Translations under genes and position numbers: made by a program
Assembly: GCA_030837825.1 (NCBI GenBank)
Contig: JAUQYB010000010.1
Span: 1 to 55,988 of the forward strand
Length of the DNA: 55,988 nt
Source of the DNA: Albidovulum sp.
Lineage (GTDB): Bacteria; Pseudomonadota; Alphaproteobacteria; Rhodobacterales; Rhodobacteraceae
Direction: 5' to 3'
Notes under the pieces: generated by a model
Database searches by the model: none
What the model was told of the DNA's origin: nothing
The model's input: only the letters and a program-made list of their open reading frames with translations
Shown: positions 30,936 through 39,819 of the stretch, piece after piece
Numbering within the stretch: position 1 is the first letter of the stretch
How the letters are laid out: every line of letters starts with the position of its first letter

Positions 30936-30962
30936 GGGCCAGCCCCGGGCGCCGCGCCCCGG

Positions 30963-31778
30963 TCAGGCTTCCAGCGCCGCCTCGACCTCGGCCGCCGACA
31001 TCCGCGGATGGGCGGGGGTGCCGAAATCGGCGGTCGAGCGCAGGTGCGGGAACAGCGAGAGAAAGACCTGCGCCACCTGCGGATCGAAGCCGTCATCCAT
31101 GCGCGCCCCGGGGTGGAAGCTCTCGATCTCGAGCCCTGCGGCGCGGATCGAGCCCTGCCGCTCCAGCACGATGTGATAGACCGTGATCGGCGCGACCGGC
31201 GTCACCTCGATGATCGACACGCCGTCGGTGAAGGACCGGGCCGGCGCATAGGCGGCCTCGACCCCCGTCGCGAAACGGCAGCGTGCATCGCGCACCAGGA
31301 TGCGGGCGCGCGGGCCGAGCACGAGATCGGGCATCGGTCGGCCGATGCCGAAGGCGTCCGCGGTGATGCGGGTGAGGGTGGAACGGGGCATTCCCGGCAG
31401 CGCGTGGGGCGGGAAAAGCGTCATCGAGCCGATCCAGGTGATCCGCTCGGCGCGGCCCTCGCCGGTCAGCGCCGCCATCCCCGGCACCAGATCCTCGATC
31501 GCCACCGGCCCCTCGGTGGTGGCGATCACGGTGCCGCGCGCGAAGGCCGAAAACGCCTCCTCGAACTCGGCGATCGCCGGGGCGAGCCTGGTGCAGGTCT
31601 CGAACTGCCCCCGGGGGTCGAGATAGGCGATCTCGTAGCGCCGGGTCAGCGGCGCGCTGCGGACCGGCCGCGGTTCGGTTTGGGGCGGGACGGGTTGGGG
31701 AAGGGACCTGGAATGCGGAAGGGGGGACTTGAAAACATCCGTCGAAAGACGGTTCATACCGGTATGACGCTGCAGCAC
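30963..31778 (-). CDS. Hint-domain protein (Hint_2 type)
   Basis: A 271-residue protein with FARGTVIATTEGPVAIEDL (about residues 77-95), the start of a Hedgehog/intein (Hint) fold, followed by VPGMAALTGEGRAERITWIG and, further on, RILVRDARCRFATGVEAAY. Rhodobacterales carry many stand-alone Hint_2 proteins of unknown role. The usual intein N-terminal Cys or Ser is replaced by Gly-Thr here, so self-splicing is doubtful. The start GTG at 31778 is favoured by AAAGG 7 nt upstream; an ATG at 31757 lies inside a 14-bp palindrome. Convergent with the Lrp gene. Confidence 0.8.
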   Translation of the reverse strand: MLQRHTGMNRLSTDVFKSPLPHSRSLPQPVPPQTEPRPVRSAPLTRRYEIAYLDPRGQFETCTRLAPAIAEFEEAFSAFARGTVIATTEGPVAIEDLVPGMAALTGEGRAERITWIGSMTLFPPHALPGMPRSTLTRITADAFGIGRPMPDLVLGPRARILVRDARCRFATGVEAAYAPARSFTDGVSIIEVTPVAPITVYHIVLERQGSIRAAGLEIESFHPGARMDDGFDPQVAQVFLSLFPHLRSTADFGTPAHPRMSAAEVEAALEA

Positions 31779-32118
31779 TCGAACACCTTTCAAACACTCA
31801 CATCTGCGGAGCCCCCACCCCCCAAATGCAGACTGACTATACGCACAATCTGCGCGCTTCGGGGCGATCTGTCAAAGAGCGGGGATGATTTGGAGCGGCC
31901 CTCGGACAATCGCCGGACGGGTGGCGGGGTTTGTTCAGCCACAAGCGACAAGGTCGGGGCGTTAACCCTTCGCAAGGGATCGGCGGGGCCGGACGGGGCG
32001 CGAATCGCCGCCGCCGGCCTTGCCGGAGGAAGGCCAGCGGACCGTCGGGGCGACCGGTCCGCCAGCCATGCGACGCCCCGGTGCGGGGCGGGGGCGCCGC
32101 GGCGGAGGGGAGGAAAGG
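31779..32118. other. Intergenic stretch without a recognisable gene
   Basis: The 340 bp between the Hint gene and a tiny minus-strand ORF. The Hint-proximal 100 bp is AT-richer and probably contains the Hint promoter. Open frames here are short and GC-biased with no convincing ribosome site. Confidence 0.5.
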
Positions 32119-32265
32119 TCAGCCGCGGCCGGGCAGGCCGGGCGCGCGCCGGAGTTTCGGACGGCGGAGGGCGGTTTGGCGGGTGCCGCGCTGCCAGGGT
32201 AGGGTGACCCCCGGCTTCGCGCTTTCCACCAGCACCGATTTCATCCAGCGTCGTAGCGGCTTCAT
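32119..32265 (-). CDS. Small cationic protein of 48 residues
   Basis: Starts MKPLRRWMKSVLVESAKPG, continues VTLPWQRGTRQTALRRPK, and ends Gly-rich. It is strongly basic (about twelve Arg/Lys). AAGGAG lies exactly 7 nt before the ATG, the main reason to believe it is translated. I have an impression of similar W-M-K-S-V...L-P-W-x-R-G peptides in Rhodobacterales, but cannot verify it. No function is claimed; a nucleic-acid or membrane-binding role would fit the charge. Confidence 0.6.
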   Translation of the reverse strand: MKPLRRWMKSVLVESAKPGVTLPWQRGTRQTALRRPKLRRAPGLPGRG

Positions 32266-32390
32266 CTGACTGCTCCTTGCCTCGATCCCGGCCTCTAGCG
32301 GGCCTTTCGACGGGTCCGATTCTCTGACCGGACGGGGCCATTCTAGCGGTCAATGCGGCAGGGTTTGGGCAGGCTTCGCGGTGTTTTGAG

Positions 32391-32670
32391 GGCGGCGGGC
32401 CGATTCTGCCTGCGCTCGGCGCATCGCGCCGCAGATGCCGGCGGAGCGCGTCGGCGAGCCGGGAAGCTGGGAGAGGGCGAAATCGGTCGTCGCTGCGCTG
32501 CTCGACGGCGTCAAGGCCGGGATCACCGCGCCGGGACGGGCGCTCAGGGGCGAGCCCGTGAGCTATGGCGACGCGCTTGCCACCGCCGGGCTGGCGGTGA
32601 CCGGATCGCTGCCGATGAAGACCCTCGCGGCACCGAATTCGATGGCGTCGCGGACCGCCAACCTGTATGA
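32391..32670 (+). pseudogene. Probable phage-derived remnant
   Basis: The frame reads EPGSWERAKSVVAALLDGV then KAGITAPGRALRGEPVSYGD and ALATAGLAVTGSLPM, a natural-looking protein segment with no start-site signal and no upstream part. The APGRALRGE...GDAL pattern recalls the interior of large phage-associated proteins, but that is an impression only. The frame then runs into another small ORF, so the gene is probably a fragment. Confidence 0.35.
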
Positions 32671-32696
32671 TTTTCCAACGAAATCGGAGGTTGGCG

Positions 32697-32870
32697 ATGC
32701 CTTGGGAAGATCAGGTTCCGGAGGACTCGACCTCGAAGGACGGCCGCTTGTGGCGCGACCGGGACGCCTACAGGCGCGGATACGACGCGATCGACTGGAA
32801 GCCGCTGCCGCCCCTGCCGAGGCGCCAGCGCGGGCCCGTGGCGCGGGCGACCTCGCCGTGCCGCATGTGA
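32697..32870 (+). CDS. Small hypothetical protein of 57 residues
   Basis: Begins MPWEDQVPEDSTSKDGRLW and has RDRDAYRRGYDAIDWKPL in the middle, then a basic tail. CGGAGG with 6-nt spacing precedes the ATG, an excellent ribosome site. The AYRRGYDAIDW segment looks like that of small phage-associated proteins, and it directly follows a possible phage remnant. It may be a survivor of a decayed prophage. No function can be assigned. Confidence 0.5.
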   Translation: MPWEDQVPEDSTSKDGRLWRDRDAYRRGYDAIDWKPLPPLPRRQRGPVARATSPCRM

Positions 32871-32916
32871 TCACCGACACCATGCCGCCGGCCAACCGGC
32901 AACGATCCCGGACGTC

Positions 32917-33672
32917 TCAGAGACGGATCGCCGAGATCAGCCGGCCGAAATCAGCCTCGTGCCGGTGGACCGAGCGGCGATAGGAAAAGAACCGCTCCGG
33001 ATCGGAATAGGTGCAGTGCCGCGTCCATTCCGCCCTTCCCACACCCGCTGCGCGCAGCCGGTGCAGGCCGAAGCCCGGCAGGTCGAAGTGCATCCGGTCG
33101 CCCTCGCCGCCCGCGAAGAAGCGGGAATAGTCCTGATCCTCGGCAAGAAAGGCATCGAGGAACTCGGGGCCCACCTCGTAGGCGCGCTGGCTGATCGTCG
33201 GGCCGATGATCGCCACCACCTCGCCGCGGCGCGCGCCAAGCGCCTCCATCGCGTCGACCGTCGCCTCGAGCACGCCGGAAAGCGCGCCCCGCCAGCCGGC
33301 ATGCGCCACACCGATCACGCCGGCCCCGCGATCAGCGAACAGCACCGGCTGGCAGTCGGCGGTCAGCACGCTGAGCGCCAGGCCCGGCGTGGCTGTCACC
33401 ATCGCATCGGCCCTGACCGGCGCCACCGGCAGCGCCGACACGGTCACGACATCGGCCGAATGCACCTGATGGACGCCGACCAGCGCCCCCGCCGTCAGCC
33501 CCAGCGCCTCGGCCACCCTGTCGCGGTTGATCGAGACCGCCTCGCGCAGGTCCGACGACCCCGCACCGCAGTTCAGCCCGGCGAAGATGCCCGACGAGGC
33601 CCCCCCGCGGCGCGTGAAGAACCCGTGCCTGAGCGGGCGGAGCGCATCGTGGGTAAGGATCTCCAGCGTCAT
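32917..33672 (-). CDS. pgeF: Peptidoglycan editing factor / laccase-domain protein
   Basis: A 251-residue YfiH-family protein, thought to remove wrongly inserted serine from muropeptide precursors; the family was earlier called polyphenol oxidase. Metal-site motifs are HQVHSADV (about residue 68), LTADCQPVLFAD (about 104) and GVAHAGWRGAL (about 122). FFTRRGGASSGIFAGLN near 20 is the usual N-terminal signature. Its ATG overlaps the stop of the MidA-like gene (ATGA), so it is the last gene of the lgt cluster. Confidence 0.95.
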   Translation of the reverse strand: MTLEILTHDALRPLRHGFFTRRGGASSGIFAGLNCGAGSSDLREAVSINRDRVAEALGLTAGALVGVHQVHSADVVTVSALPVAPVRADAMVTATPGLALSVLTADCQPVLFADRGAGVIGVAHAGWRGALSGVLEATVDAMEALGARRGEVVAIIGPTISQRAYEVGPEFLDAFLAEDQDYSRFFAGGEGDRMHFDLPGFGLHRLRAAGVGRAEWTRHCTYSDPERFFSYRRSVHRHEADFGRLISAIRL

Positions 33673-34745
33673 CCGGCGGGGTCCAGTCCAGGTGGCGGGG
33701 CTTTGCCTTTCGGGTAGGCCGCGAGCACTTTGAACAACTGTCCCATTTCGTCGGGATGGGTCAAGCGGCGATGCGCGGCCAGATGCGCCCGAAGCGCCGG
33801 ACCGGCAAGTCCGCGCGCCAGAACCTCGGCCCGCGCCGCGATCCCCAGCCGTTCGAGGAACACCCCCTGAGGGGTCAGCGCCGTCACCGCCGCGCCCGCC
33901 GCGGTGATCGCCTCTGCAAGCGGCTCGAAGTCGACATGCGCGGTCAGGTCGGCCTCTCCCGGTTCGGCGAAGGGATCGGCGGGCGCGTGGTCCTTCACCG
34001 CCTGCAACGTGTCGCCAAGCGAATGCCGGCCGCCGTAGTCGATGACCAGCGCCGCGCCGCCGTGGCGGGTGATGCGGCTGGCGATTTCCTGCGCGATCGG
34101 CGCTGCCGGCGGGCAGGTTTCCACCACGTCGCCGTCCGCCGTGTCGGCCAGACGCCCGGCGAGCGCCGGATAGGGCGTGACCGGCCCGAGCCCGGGCGCG
34201 AGCCGGCCGTCGCGAAGGCCCACCATCCGCTCCGCCCAGCCGGGGCCGCGCCGCTCGAACTGGCGGACCGGCAATGCGTCGAAGAACTCGTTGGCGACGA
34301 GGAAGAGCGGCAGGTCGGGCAGGTCCTCCACCCGGCCATGCCACTCCGGCGCGTGGCCGTCGAGCGTCTCGGCCTGGCGGGCGCGGAGCGCGGGCGAGGC
34401 CTCGACCAGATGCACCCGGGCCGCCTCGGCCATGCCGGGGACGGCGCGGATCGCGCGCAGCATGTCGGCCATCAGCGTGCCACGCCCCGGCCCGACCTCG
34501 GCCAGCGCGAAGGGCGCCGGCCTCCCCTGGTCGAGCCAGCACTGCGCGAGGCAGAGGCCGAGAAGCTCGCCGAACATCTGGCTGATTTCCGGCGCGGTGG
34601 TGAAATCGCCGGCCGCGCCGAACGGGTCACGGGTGGCGTAGTAGCCGTGCACCGGGTTCAGGAGGCACTCGGCCATGTAGTCCGAAAGCCGCATCGGGCC
34701 ATCGGCGGCGATCCGGCGTGCGAGGATCGCCGCCAGCGCGGTCAT
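33669..34745 (-). CDS. MidA/NDUFAF7-like SAM-dependent methyltransferase
   Basis: A 358-residue homologue of mitochondrial complex I assembly factor NDUFAF7. It has [20 protein letters not shown] (about 18-37), [16 protein letters not shown], the SAM motif [15 protein letters not shown] (about 84-98), and [17 protein letters not shown] near 147. The eukaryotic enzyme dimethylates an arginine of a complex I subunit; a similar role here is inference. It is coupled by 4-bp overlaps to lgt upstream and pgeF downstream. Confidence 0.92.
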   Translation of the reverse strand: MTALAAILARRIAADGPMRLSDYMAECLLNPVHGYYATRDPFGAAGDFTTAPEISQMFGELLGLCLAQCWLDQGRPAPFALAEVGPGRGTLMADMLRAIRAVPGMAEAARVHLVEASPALRARQAETLDGHAPEWHGRVEDLPDLPLFLVANEFFDALPVRQFERRGPGWAERMVGLRDGRLAPGLGPVTPYPALAGRLADTADGDVVETCPPAAPIAQEIASRITRHGGAALVIDYGGRHSLGDTLQAVKDHAPADPFAEPGEADLTAHVDFEPLAEAITAAGAAVTALTPQGVFLERLGIAARAEVLARGLAGPALRAHLAAHRRLTHPDEMGQLFKVLAAYPKGKAPPPGLDPAG

Positions 34746-35623
34746 GCCCGCCGCGCCCGGCCGATCAGCCATATCCCGGCGAGGATCATCGGCAGCGACA
34801 GGATCTGACCCATCGACAGGCCGAAGCCGCCGAGGTGAAGGGCATGGCCGAGCGGATTGTCGGGTGTGATGAATTGCGCATCCGCCTGGCGCACGAACTC
34901 GACCGCGAACCGGGCCGCCCCGTAGCCCGCGAGGAACAGGCCGGTGACCAGCCCCGGGCGTTTCAGCGCACCCCGCCGCACGAGGAGCCAGAGGAGAAGG
35001 CCGAGGAGGAGCCCCTCGAGCCCCGCCTCGTAGAGCTGGCTCGGGTGGCGGGCGCAGAGGCCGGGGGCGATGCCGGGGCAGTCCTGCGCCGCCGCGCCGG
35101 GGAAGACCACGCCCCAGGGCAGGTCGGTCGGCCGGCCCCACAGCTCGGCGTTGACGAAGTTGGCGAGCCGCCCGAAGAAAAGCCCGATCGGCGCGACGAG
35201 CGCCATCGCGTCGGAAAGCTGCGCCGCGGGCACGGCGTTGCGGCGGGCGAACCACAGGCCCGCCAGCAGAACCCCCAGAAAGCCGCCGTGGAACGACATG
35301 CCACCTTCCCAGACCTTCACGATGTCAAGGGGATGGAAGAGGTAGTGAAGAGGCTGGTAGAAGAGAACGAAGCCAAGCCGGCCGCCGAGGATCACGCCGA
35401 GGATGATTGCCGTCAAGAGGTCGTCGGTCCGTTCCGCCGCCATCGGCGCCCGGTCCCCCGGCCAGAGCGCCGGCCGCCGCATCAGCCTGCGGATCACCCA
35501 GAACCCCGCCAGAAGCCCCGCGAGATAGGCCAGAGCATACCACCTGAGCGCCAGATGGGCGCCGAAAAGCTCGATCGAGAAGACCTCGTTCGAGATGTCG
35601 GGGAAGGGGATCGCGGCCTGCAT
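34742..35623 (-). CDS. lgt: Prolipoprotein diacylglyceryl transferase
   Basis: Inner-membrane enzyme that adds diacylglycerol to the lipobox Cys of prolipoproteins. The 293-residue protein has about seven membrane segments. It shows the family residues [14 protein letters not shown] (about 27), MSFHGGFLG with the key His (about 107), [17 protein letters not shown] (about 147) and [13 protein letters not shown] (about 188). Two ATGs lie next to AAAGGAG; the second (35623) has the better spacing. It heads the lgt / MidA-like / pgeF unit. Confidence 0.97.
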   Translation of the reverse strand: MQAAIPFPDISNEVFSIELFGAHLALRWYALAYLAGLLAGFWVIRRLMRRPALWPGDRAPMAAERTDDLLTAIILGVILGGRLGFVLFYQPLHYLFHPLDIVKVWEGGMSFHGGFLGVLLAGLWFARRNAVPAAQLSDAMALVAPIGLFFGRLANFVNAELWGRPTDLPWGVVFPGAAAQDCPGIAPGLCARHPSQLYEAGLEGLLLGLLLWLLVRRGALKRPGLVTGLFLAGYGAARFAVEFVRQADAQFITPDNPLGHALHLGGFGLSMGQILSLPMILAGIWLIGRARRA

Positions 35624-35739
35624 CATCGCTCCTTTGGCGCCTCTCAAGACCCTCTGGCCGCGGCGAAGTCAACCTTGAGCTTTCGACCCGCCCCGCGCAT
35701 ATAGGCGGTATCGGAAATTACCGGCAGCGGAGGTGCGTC

Positions 35740-36021
35740 ATGAGCGGCCCGAACAAGTTCTTCGACGACATGTCGAAACTCATGACCAGCGCGATGGGCG
35801 TCGCCCAGGGTGCCAGGACCGAGGCCGAGACGGCGATGCGGTCGTGGATGGACCGCTGGCTCGCCGACCGCGATTTCGTCACCCGCGAGGAATTCGACGC
35901 GGTGCGCGCGATGGCGCAGAAGGCCCGCGAGGAGAACGAGGCGTTGAAGGCCCGTGTCGCGGCGCTCGAGGCGGCGGCGAACCCGCCGCGGGCCGGCCGG
36001 GGCGGCAAGTCGCACGGCTGA
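35740..36021 (+). CDS. ubiK: UbiK-family (BMFP domain) accessory factor
   Basis: A 93-residue protein with an N-terminal amphipathic part (NKFFDDMSKLMTSAMGVAQG) and the conserved REEFDAVRAMAQKAREENEA followed by LKARVAALEAA, a trimeric coiled coil. UbiK helps ubiquinone biosynthesis under air and binds membranes. It is divergent from lgt and carries an Arg/Lys-rich end. Confidence 0.88.
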   Translation: MSGPNKFFDDMSKLMTSAMGVAQGARTEAETAMRSWMDRWLADRDFVTREEFDAVRAMAQKAREENEALKARVAALEAAANPPRAGRGGKSHG

Positions 36022-36238
36022 CGCTCGCCCGTCCGTCCGGACGTTTGGCCCGCCCGCCGGGCATCTATCCACAGCGAATTGCGGCCGTCGGGCCGCAGGG
36101 GCCGATATTTCCCTTTACAGGCCGGGCTTCTGCCGACACCATATTGTATGTCGGCGGCAGGCAAACGCCGATCCTAGTTGGCGCACCCAGCCCTTGGAGG
36201 CTACGGCTGCCGGGGGCCAAGATATACAGAGGCCGGGC

Positions 36239-36742
36239 ATGGCAGTTACCGACAGCTTCCTCGACTGCGAGGACCTGCACCCGATCGACATCGTCGAGAC
36301 GCTCGCCCAGCACCACGAGTGGGATTTCGACCGGGTGACCGACGACCAGATCGCGATGGCGGTCGAGGGCCAGTGGCGCACCTATTCGATCACGCTGGCC
36401 TGGTCGGGTTACGACGAGACGCTGCGGCTGATCTGCACCTTCGAGATGGACCCGCCGGAGGCCCGCATCCCCGCGCTCTACGAGGCGCTGAACCGGACCA
36501 ACGACATGGTCTGGTCGGGCGCCTTCACCTTCTGGCGCGAGCAGCGGCTGATGGTCTGGCGCTACGGGCTCTGTCTCGCCGGCGGCCAGATTGCCGGGCC
36601 GGAGCAGATCGACCGGCTGATCACCGAGGCGGTGACCTCGGCGGAACGGTTCTACCCCGCCTTCCAGCTCACCTGCTGGGGCGACGAGAGCCCCGAGCGG
36701 GCGATGGACGTGGCGATGGCGCGGGCCTACGGCCGCGCCTGA
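36239..36742 (+). CDS. YbjN-domain protein
   Basis: A 167-residue soluble protein, DSFLDCEDLHPIDIVETLA at the start, WDFDRVTDDQIAMAVEGQW near 29, and NRTNDMVWSGAFTFW near 87. This is the YbjN fold, related to type III secretion chaperones. Function in alphaproteobacteria is not settled. The start at 36239 gives a natural N-terminus; there is no strong ribosome site. A region with inverted repeats lies upstream. proC follows 71 bp later. Confidence 0.85.
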   Translation: MAVTDSFLDCEDLHPIDIVETLAQHHEWDFDRVTDDQIAMAVEGQWRTYSITLAWSGYDETLRLICTFEMDPPEARIPALYEALNRTNDMVWSGAFTFWREQRLMVWRYGLCLAGGQIAGPEQIDRLITEAVTSAERFYPAFQLTCWGDESPERAMDVAMARAYGRA

Positions 36743-36813
36743 GCATAGGGCCCGAGGGGTTTCCCTCGCCGCCCGGATCGGCCATCTTCGCCGCCGTGGC
36801 GAAGGAGGCGGCA

Positions 36814-37626
36814 ATGGACATCGACGATGTGAAGACCCGGGGGCTGGTGCTTCTCGGCTGCGGCAAGATGGGCTCGGCGATGCTGGCGGGCTGGCTGAAG
36901 GGCGGGCTGCCGGGACCAGGCGTCTGGGTCCGCGAACCGCATCCCTCGGACTGGCTGAAGGCGCAGGGCGTTCACCTGAACGAGGCGTTGCCCGATGCCC
37001 CTGCCATCGTCCTCGTCGCGGTCAAGCCGCAGATGATGGCCGAGGCGCTGCCCGCACTCGCGGGCCTCGGCGGTGGCGGAACGCTCTTTCTCTCGGTCGC
37101 TGCCGGAACCACGATCGCGCATTACCAATCCGTCCTCGGCCCGGCCACGCCGATCGTCCGCGCCATGCCCAACACGCCCGCCGCGATCGGCCGCGGCATC
37201 ACCGCGATCACCGGCAACGCCCGGGCAACCGAGGCGCATCTGCGGCTGGCCGAGGCGCTCTTGTCGGCGGTGGGGCAGGTGGTGCGGCTCGAGGGCGAAC
37301 ACCAGATGGACGCGGTGACCGCGGTCTCCGGCTCCGGGCCCGCCTATGTCTTCCACCTGATCGAGACGCTCGCGGCGGCAGGCGTGGCCGAGGGCCTGCC
37401 CGGGCCGCTCGCCCTGCAACTGGCCAAGGCGACGGTCGCGGGCGCCGGCGCGCTGGCCGAACAGGCCGCCGAAGACCCCGCGCAGCTTCGCGTCAACGTC
37501 ACCTCGCCCGGCGGCACCACGGCGGCGGCGTTGAAGGTGCTGATGGACGAGGACCGCGGCTTTCCCGCGCTGCTGCGCGAGGCGGTCCATGCCGCTGCGG
37601 AACGCGGCCGGGAGCTGGGCAGATGA
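36814..37626 (+). CDS. proC: Pyrroline-5-carboxylate reductase
   Basis: Last step of proline synthesis, reducing P5C with NAD(P)H. The 270-residue protein has the nucleotide motif LLGCGKMGSAMLAGWL (residues 13-28), VRAMPNTPAAIGRGITAIT (about 114), VSGSGPAYVFHLIETLA (about 171) and the signature NVTSPGGTTAAALKVL near 227. AAGGAGGCGGCA precedes the ATG. It overlaps csaA by 4 bp (ATGA). Confidence 0.97.
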   Translation: MDIDDVKTRGLVLLGCGKMGSAMLAGWLKGGLPGPGVWVREPHPSDWLKAQGVHLNEALPDAPAIVLVAVKPQMMAEALPALAGLGGGGTLFLSVAAGTTIAHYQSVLGPATPIVRAMPNTPAAIGRGITAITGNARATEAHLRLAEALLSAVGQVVRLEGEHQMDAVTAVSGSGPAYVFHLIETLAAAGVAEGLPGPLALQLAKATVAGAGALAEQAAEDPAQLRVNVTSPGGTTAAALKVLMDEDRGFPALLREAVHAAAERGRELGR

Positions 37627-37958
37627 CGATTTCGTTCGACGATTTTCTCAAGGTGGACATCCGCGTCGGCCGGATCACCCGCGCCGAACCCTTCCCCGAG
37701 GCGAGGAAGCCCGCCCTGAAGCTCTGGGTCGATTTCGGTGGTGAGATCGGCGAGAAGCGGTCCTCGGCGCAGATCACCCGGCACTACACGCCCGAGGGGC
37801 TGGTGGGCCGGCAGGTGCTGGCGGTGGTGAACTTTCCGCCGCGCCAGATCGGCAAGGTCCTGTCCGAAGTGCTGGTCCTCGGCGTGCCCGATGCCGAGGG
37901 CGAGGTGGTGCTGATCGGCCCGGGCCACGAGGTGCCGCTGGGCGGGCGGCTCTACTGA
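37623..37958 (+). CDS. csaA: CsaA-like tRNA-binding protein
   Basis: A 111-residue OB-fold protein of the tRNA-binding (EMAP/Trbp111) family. FLKVDIRVGRITRAEPFPEA is at residues 8-27, SSAQITRHYTPEGLVGRQ near 47, and VLAVVNFPPRQIG near 65. CsaA has been described as a secretion-related chaperone and as a tRNA binder. It is coupled to proC and overlaps the end of a convergent FkbM gene by 7 bp. Confidence 0.95.
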   Translation: MTISFDDFLKVDIRVGRITRAEPFPEARKPALKLWVDFGGEIGEKRSSAQITRHYTPEGLVGRQVLAVVNFPPRQIGKVLSEVLVLGVPDAEGEVVLIGPGHEVPLGGRLY

Positions 37959-38785
37959 CCGCCCGCCGGCCGGGCGATCAGGTCGCAGAGGCCAAGGTCG
38001 TCCGCCACGCCCACCGGGCGCCCGTCGAGCGTGAAGACCTCGTAGCCATGCGCCCTGAGCACCCGCAGCGGCGCGTCGGCGGGCAGGCCGCGGATCGCAT
38101 GGATGCGCGGGCTGAACTCGAAGACGATGACGTCGATCATCCGGTTGTCGAGAAGCCGGGCCGCGCCCTCGAACACATCCGCCTCGAACCCTTCCACATC
38201 GACCTTGAGAAGGCCGATCCGGTCGTTGATCCGCTCATCCCAGAGCCGGTCGAGCGTCGTCACCTCCACCTCGTAGCTGGTGCGGACCTTGCCCTTGTTG
38301 TGCGGGCCGAGGCTGTGGATGCCGTGGGATTCGCGCTCATAGAAGGTCGCCCGGCCGGTTTCCTTCGATGCGGCAAGGCGCAAAGGCTCCACATTGTCGA
38401 GCCGCCGGATGCGGATCTGGTCGAGCAGATGGGCGAAGTTGCCCGGATGCGGCTCGAGCGCATGGACCTTTGCCGCGGTCCGCGCGAACCGCGCCACGGT
38501 GCCGCCGAGGTTGGCGCCGACATCGACCACGATCTTGCCCGCCCAGGGCGCCACCGTCTCCAGCCGGGCGAAGTCGTTTGTCGGCCGCCGGTGCCCGTCC
38601 GCCGCGGCGACACGGGTCACGCCGCGCGCCTTCCAGGTGATCGGCACCAGCGTGTCGGCCTCGCGGTCGTAGGTGAAGACGAAAAGCCCGGGCTGGCGCG
38701 CGACATGCCGCTCGACGATCCTCAGCGCGAGGTTCAGCACCTTGCGGTGGAGCTTTGCGCCGAGCGCGGACAGGAGCGATGGCAT
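37952..38785 (-). CDS. FkbM-family methyltransferase
   Basis: A 277-residue SAM methyltransferase. KIVVDVGANLGGTVARFAR (about 84-102) is motif I, VHALEPHPGNFAHLLDQI follows, and the FkbM pattern IGLLKVDVEGFEADVFEGA is near 189. FkbM enzymes O-methylate sugars or polyketides, often in surface polysaccharide loci, but no such locus surrounds it. It lies directly downstream of tdk on the same strand, 35 bp apart. A second, diverged FkbM gene is at 40474. Confidence 0.9.
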   Translation of the reverse strand: MPSLLSALGAKLHRKVLNLALRIVERHVARQPGLFVFTYDREADTLVPITWKARGVTRVAAADGHRRPTNDFARLETVAPWAGKIVVDVGANLGGTVARFARTAAKVHALEPHPGNFAHLLDQIRIRRLDNVEPLRLAASKETGRATFYERESHGIHSLGPHNKGKVRTSYEVEVTTLDRLWDERINDRIGLLKVDVEGFEADVFEGAARLLDNRMIDVIVFEFSPRIHAIRGLPADAPLRVLRAHGYEVFTLDGRPVGVADDLGLCDLIARPAGGQ

Positions 38786-38820
38786 CGGCGCGGCATCTCC
38801 GACAGGGGCGTCCAGCCTGC

Positions 38821-39462
38821 CTAGGCGAGCCCGCGGCGATTGTCCACCGCCGGCGGCGCGGCAGGCGGTTCCGCCCGCCCGGGACGGTCGCCCATCTCCT
38901 CGCGCCAGTGGCGGCGGCAGAGCGAGTCGTAGGTCTCGTTGCCGCCGATCTGCACCTGCGCGCCGTCGCGCAGCGCACGGCCGTCGGGGCCGCGGCGGAC
39001 GACCATCGTCGCCTTCCTGCCGCAGTGGCAGATCGTGCGGACCTCGCGCATCTCGTCGGCAAGCGCCAGAAGGGCTGCCGAGCCGGGGAACAGCTCGCCC
39101 CGGAAGTCGACGCGCAGCCCGTAGCACATCACCGGCACGCCGAGATCGTCGACCGCGCGGGCCAGTTGCCAGACCTGCCCGCGGGTCAGGAACTGCGCCT
39201 CGTCGACGAAGACGCAGGCCACCGGACCGTCGGAAAGCCGCGCCGCGATCCGGGCATGGAGGTCGGTCGCGGCGTCGTAGGTGTCGGCCTCGGCTGCGAT
39301 GCCGATGCGGCTGGCGATCCGCCCCGGCCCGGCGCGGTCGTCGAGCCGGGCGGTCAGAAGGTAGGTCGCCATGCCGCGCTCGCGGTAGTTGTGCGACGCC
39401 TGGAGGAGCAGCGTCGACTTGCCGGCGTTCATCGTCGAGTAGTGGAAATAGAGCTTGGCCAT
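38821..39462 (-). CDS. tdk: Thymidine kinase
   Basis: Salvage enzyme phosphorylating thymidine with ATP. The 213-residue protein is a type II (bacterial/human TK1-like) enzyme. The P-loop is HYSTMNAGKSTLLLQ (residues 7-21), the catalytic Glu region CVFVDEAQFLTRGQ (about 85), and the zinc-binding and substrate part is TICHCGRKATM and GGNETYDSLCRRHW. The C-terminal 25 residues are a Pro/Ala-rich tail. Confidence 0.97.
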   Translation of the reverse strand: MAKLYFHYSTMNAGKSTLLLQASHNYRERGMATYLLTARLDDRAGPGRIASRIGIAAEADTYDAATDLHARIAARLSDGPVACVFVDEAQFLTRGQVWQLARAVDDLGVPVMCYGLRVDFRGELFPGSAALLALADEMREVRTICHCGRKATMVVRRGPDGRALRDGAQVQIGGNETYDSLCRRHWREEMGDRPGRAEPPAAPPAVDNRRGLA

Positions 39463-39819
39463 GCGCCCTGATAGCCGTGGCGCCGCCGCTTCCGCAAGCG
39501 GCACCGGGGGGACCCACCCTTTGATCCCCCCGGCCCGCCGCTTCGGCGCCGTTACCAGCCCCGCCGCGCCTTGAGCCGCGGACGGCAGGTCACTCACCAC
39601 CAAAGAAGATGCGCCGCGCTGCTGCCGGACGGGCCGGCTCCGGCCTTCCCACTCGCCGGAGGCGCGACGATCCCAACGCAGACCGGCCTCGGGCCGCCGG
39701 CACTCACACCCGTCCCCTGCACATGGGAACGGATAAGGAATGACAAACGCGCGCCGAGCCATTAAGGGGAATGGCAGCGATGATTTCCCCCGGGGCGGGG
39801 GCACGGGAAAGCGCTCAGA
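39463..39819. other. Intergenic stretch with a possible coupled leader peptide
   Basis: A 357-bp gap. Most of it shows nothing recognisable. Its last part holds a 27-codon frame (39740-39823, starting MTNARRAIKGNGSDD) whose TGA overlaps the GTG start of the next gene. AAGGA touches the ATG with no spacing, so initiation would be weak. Confidence 0.4.
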
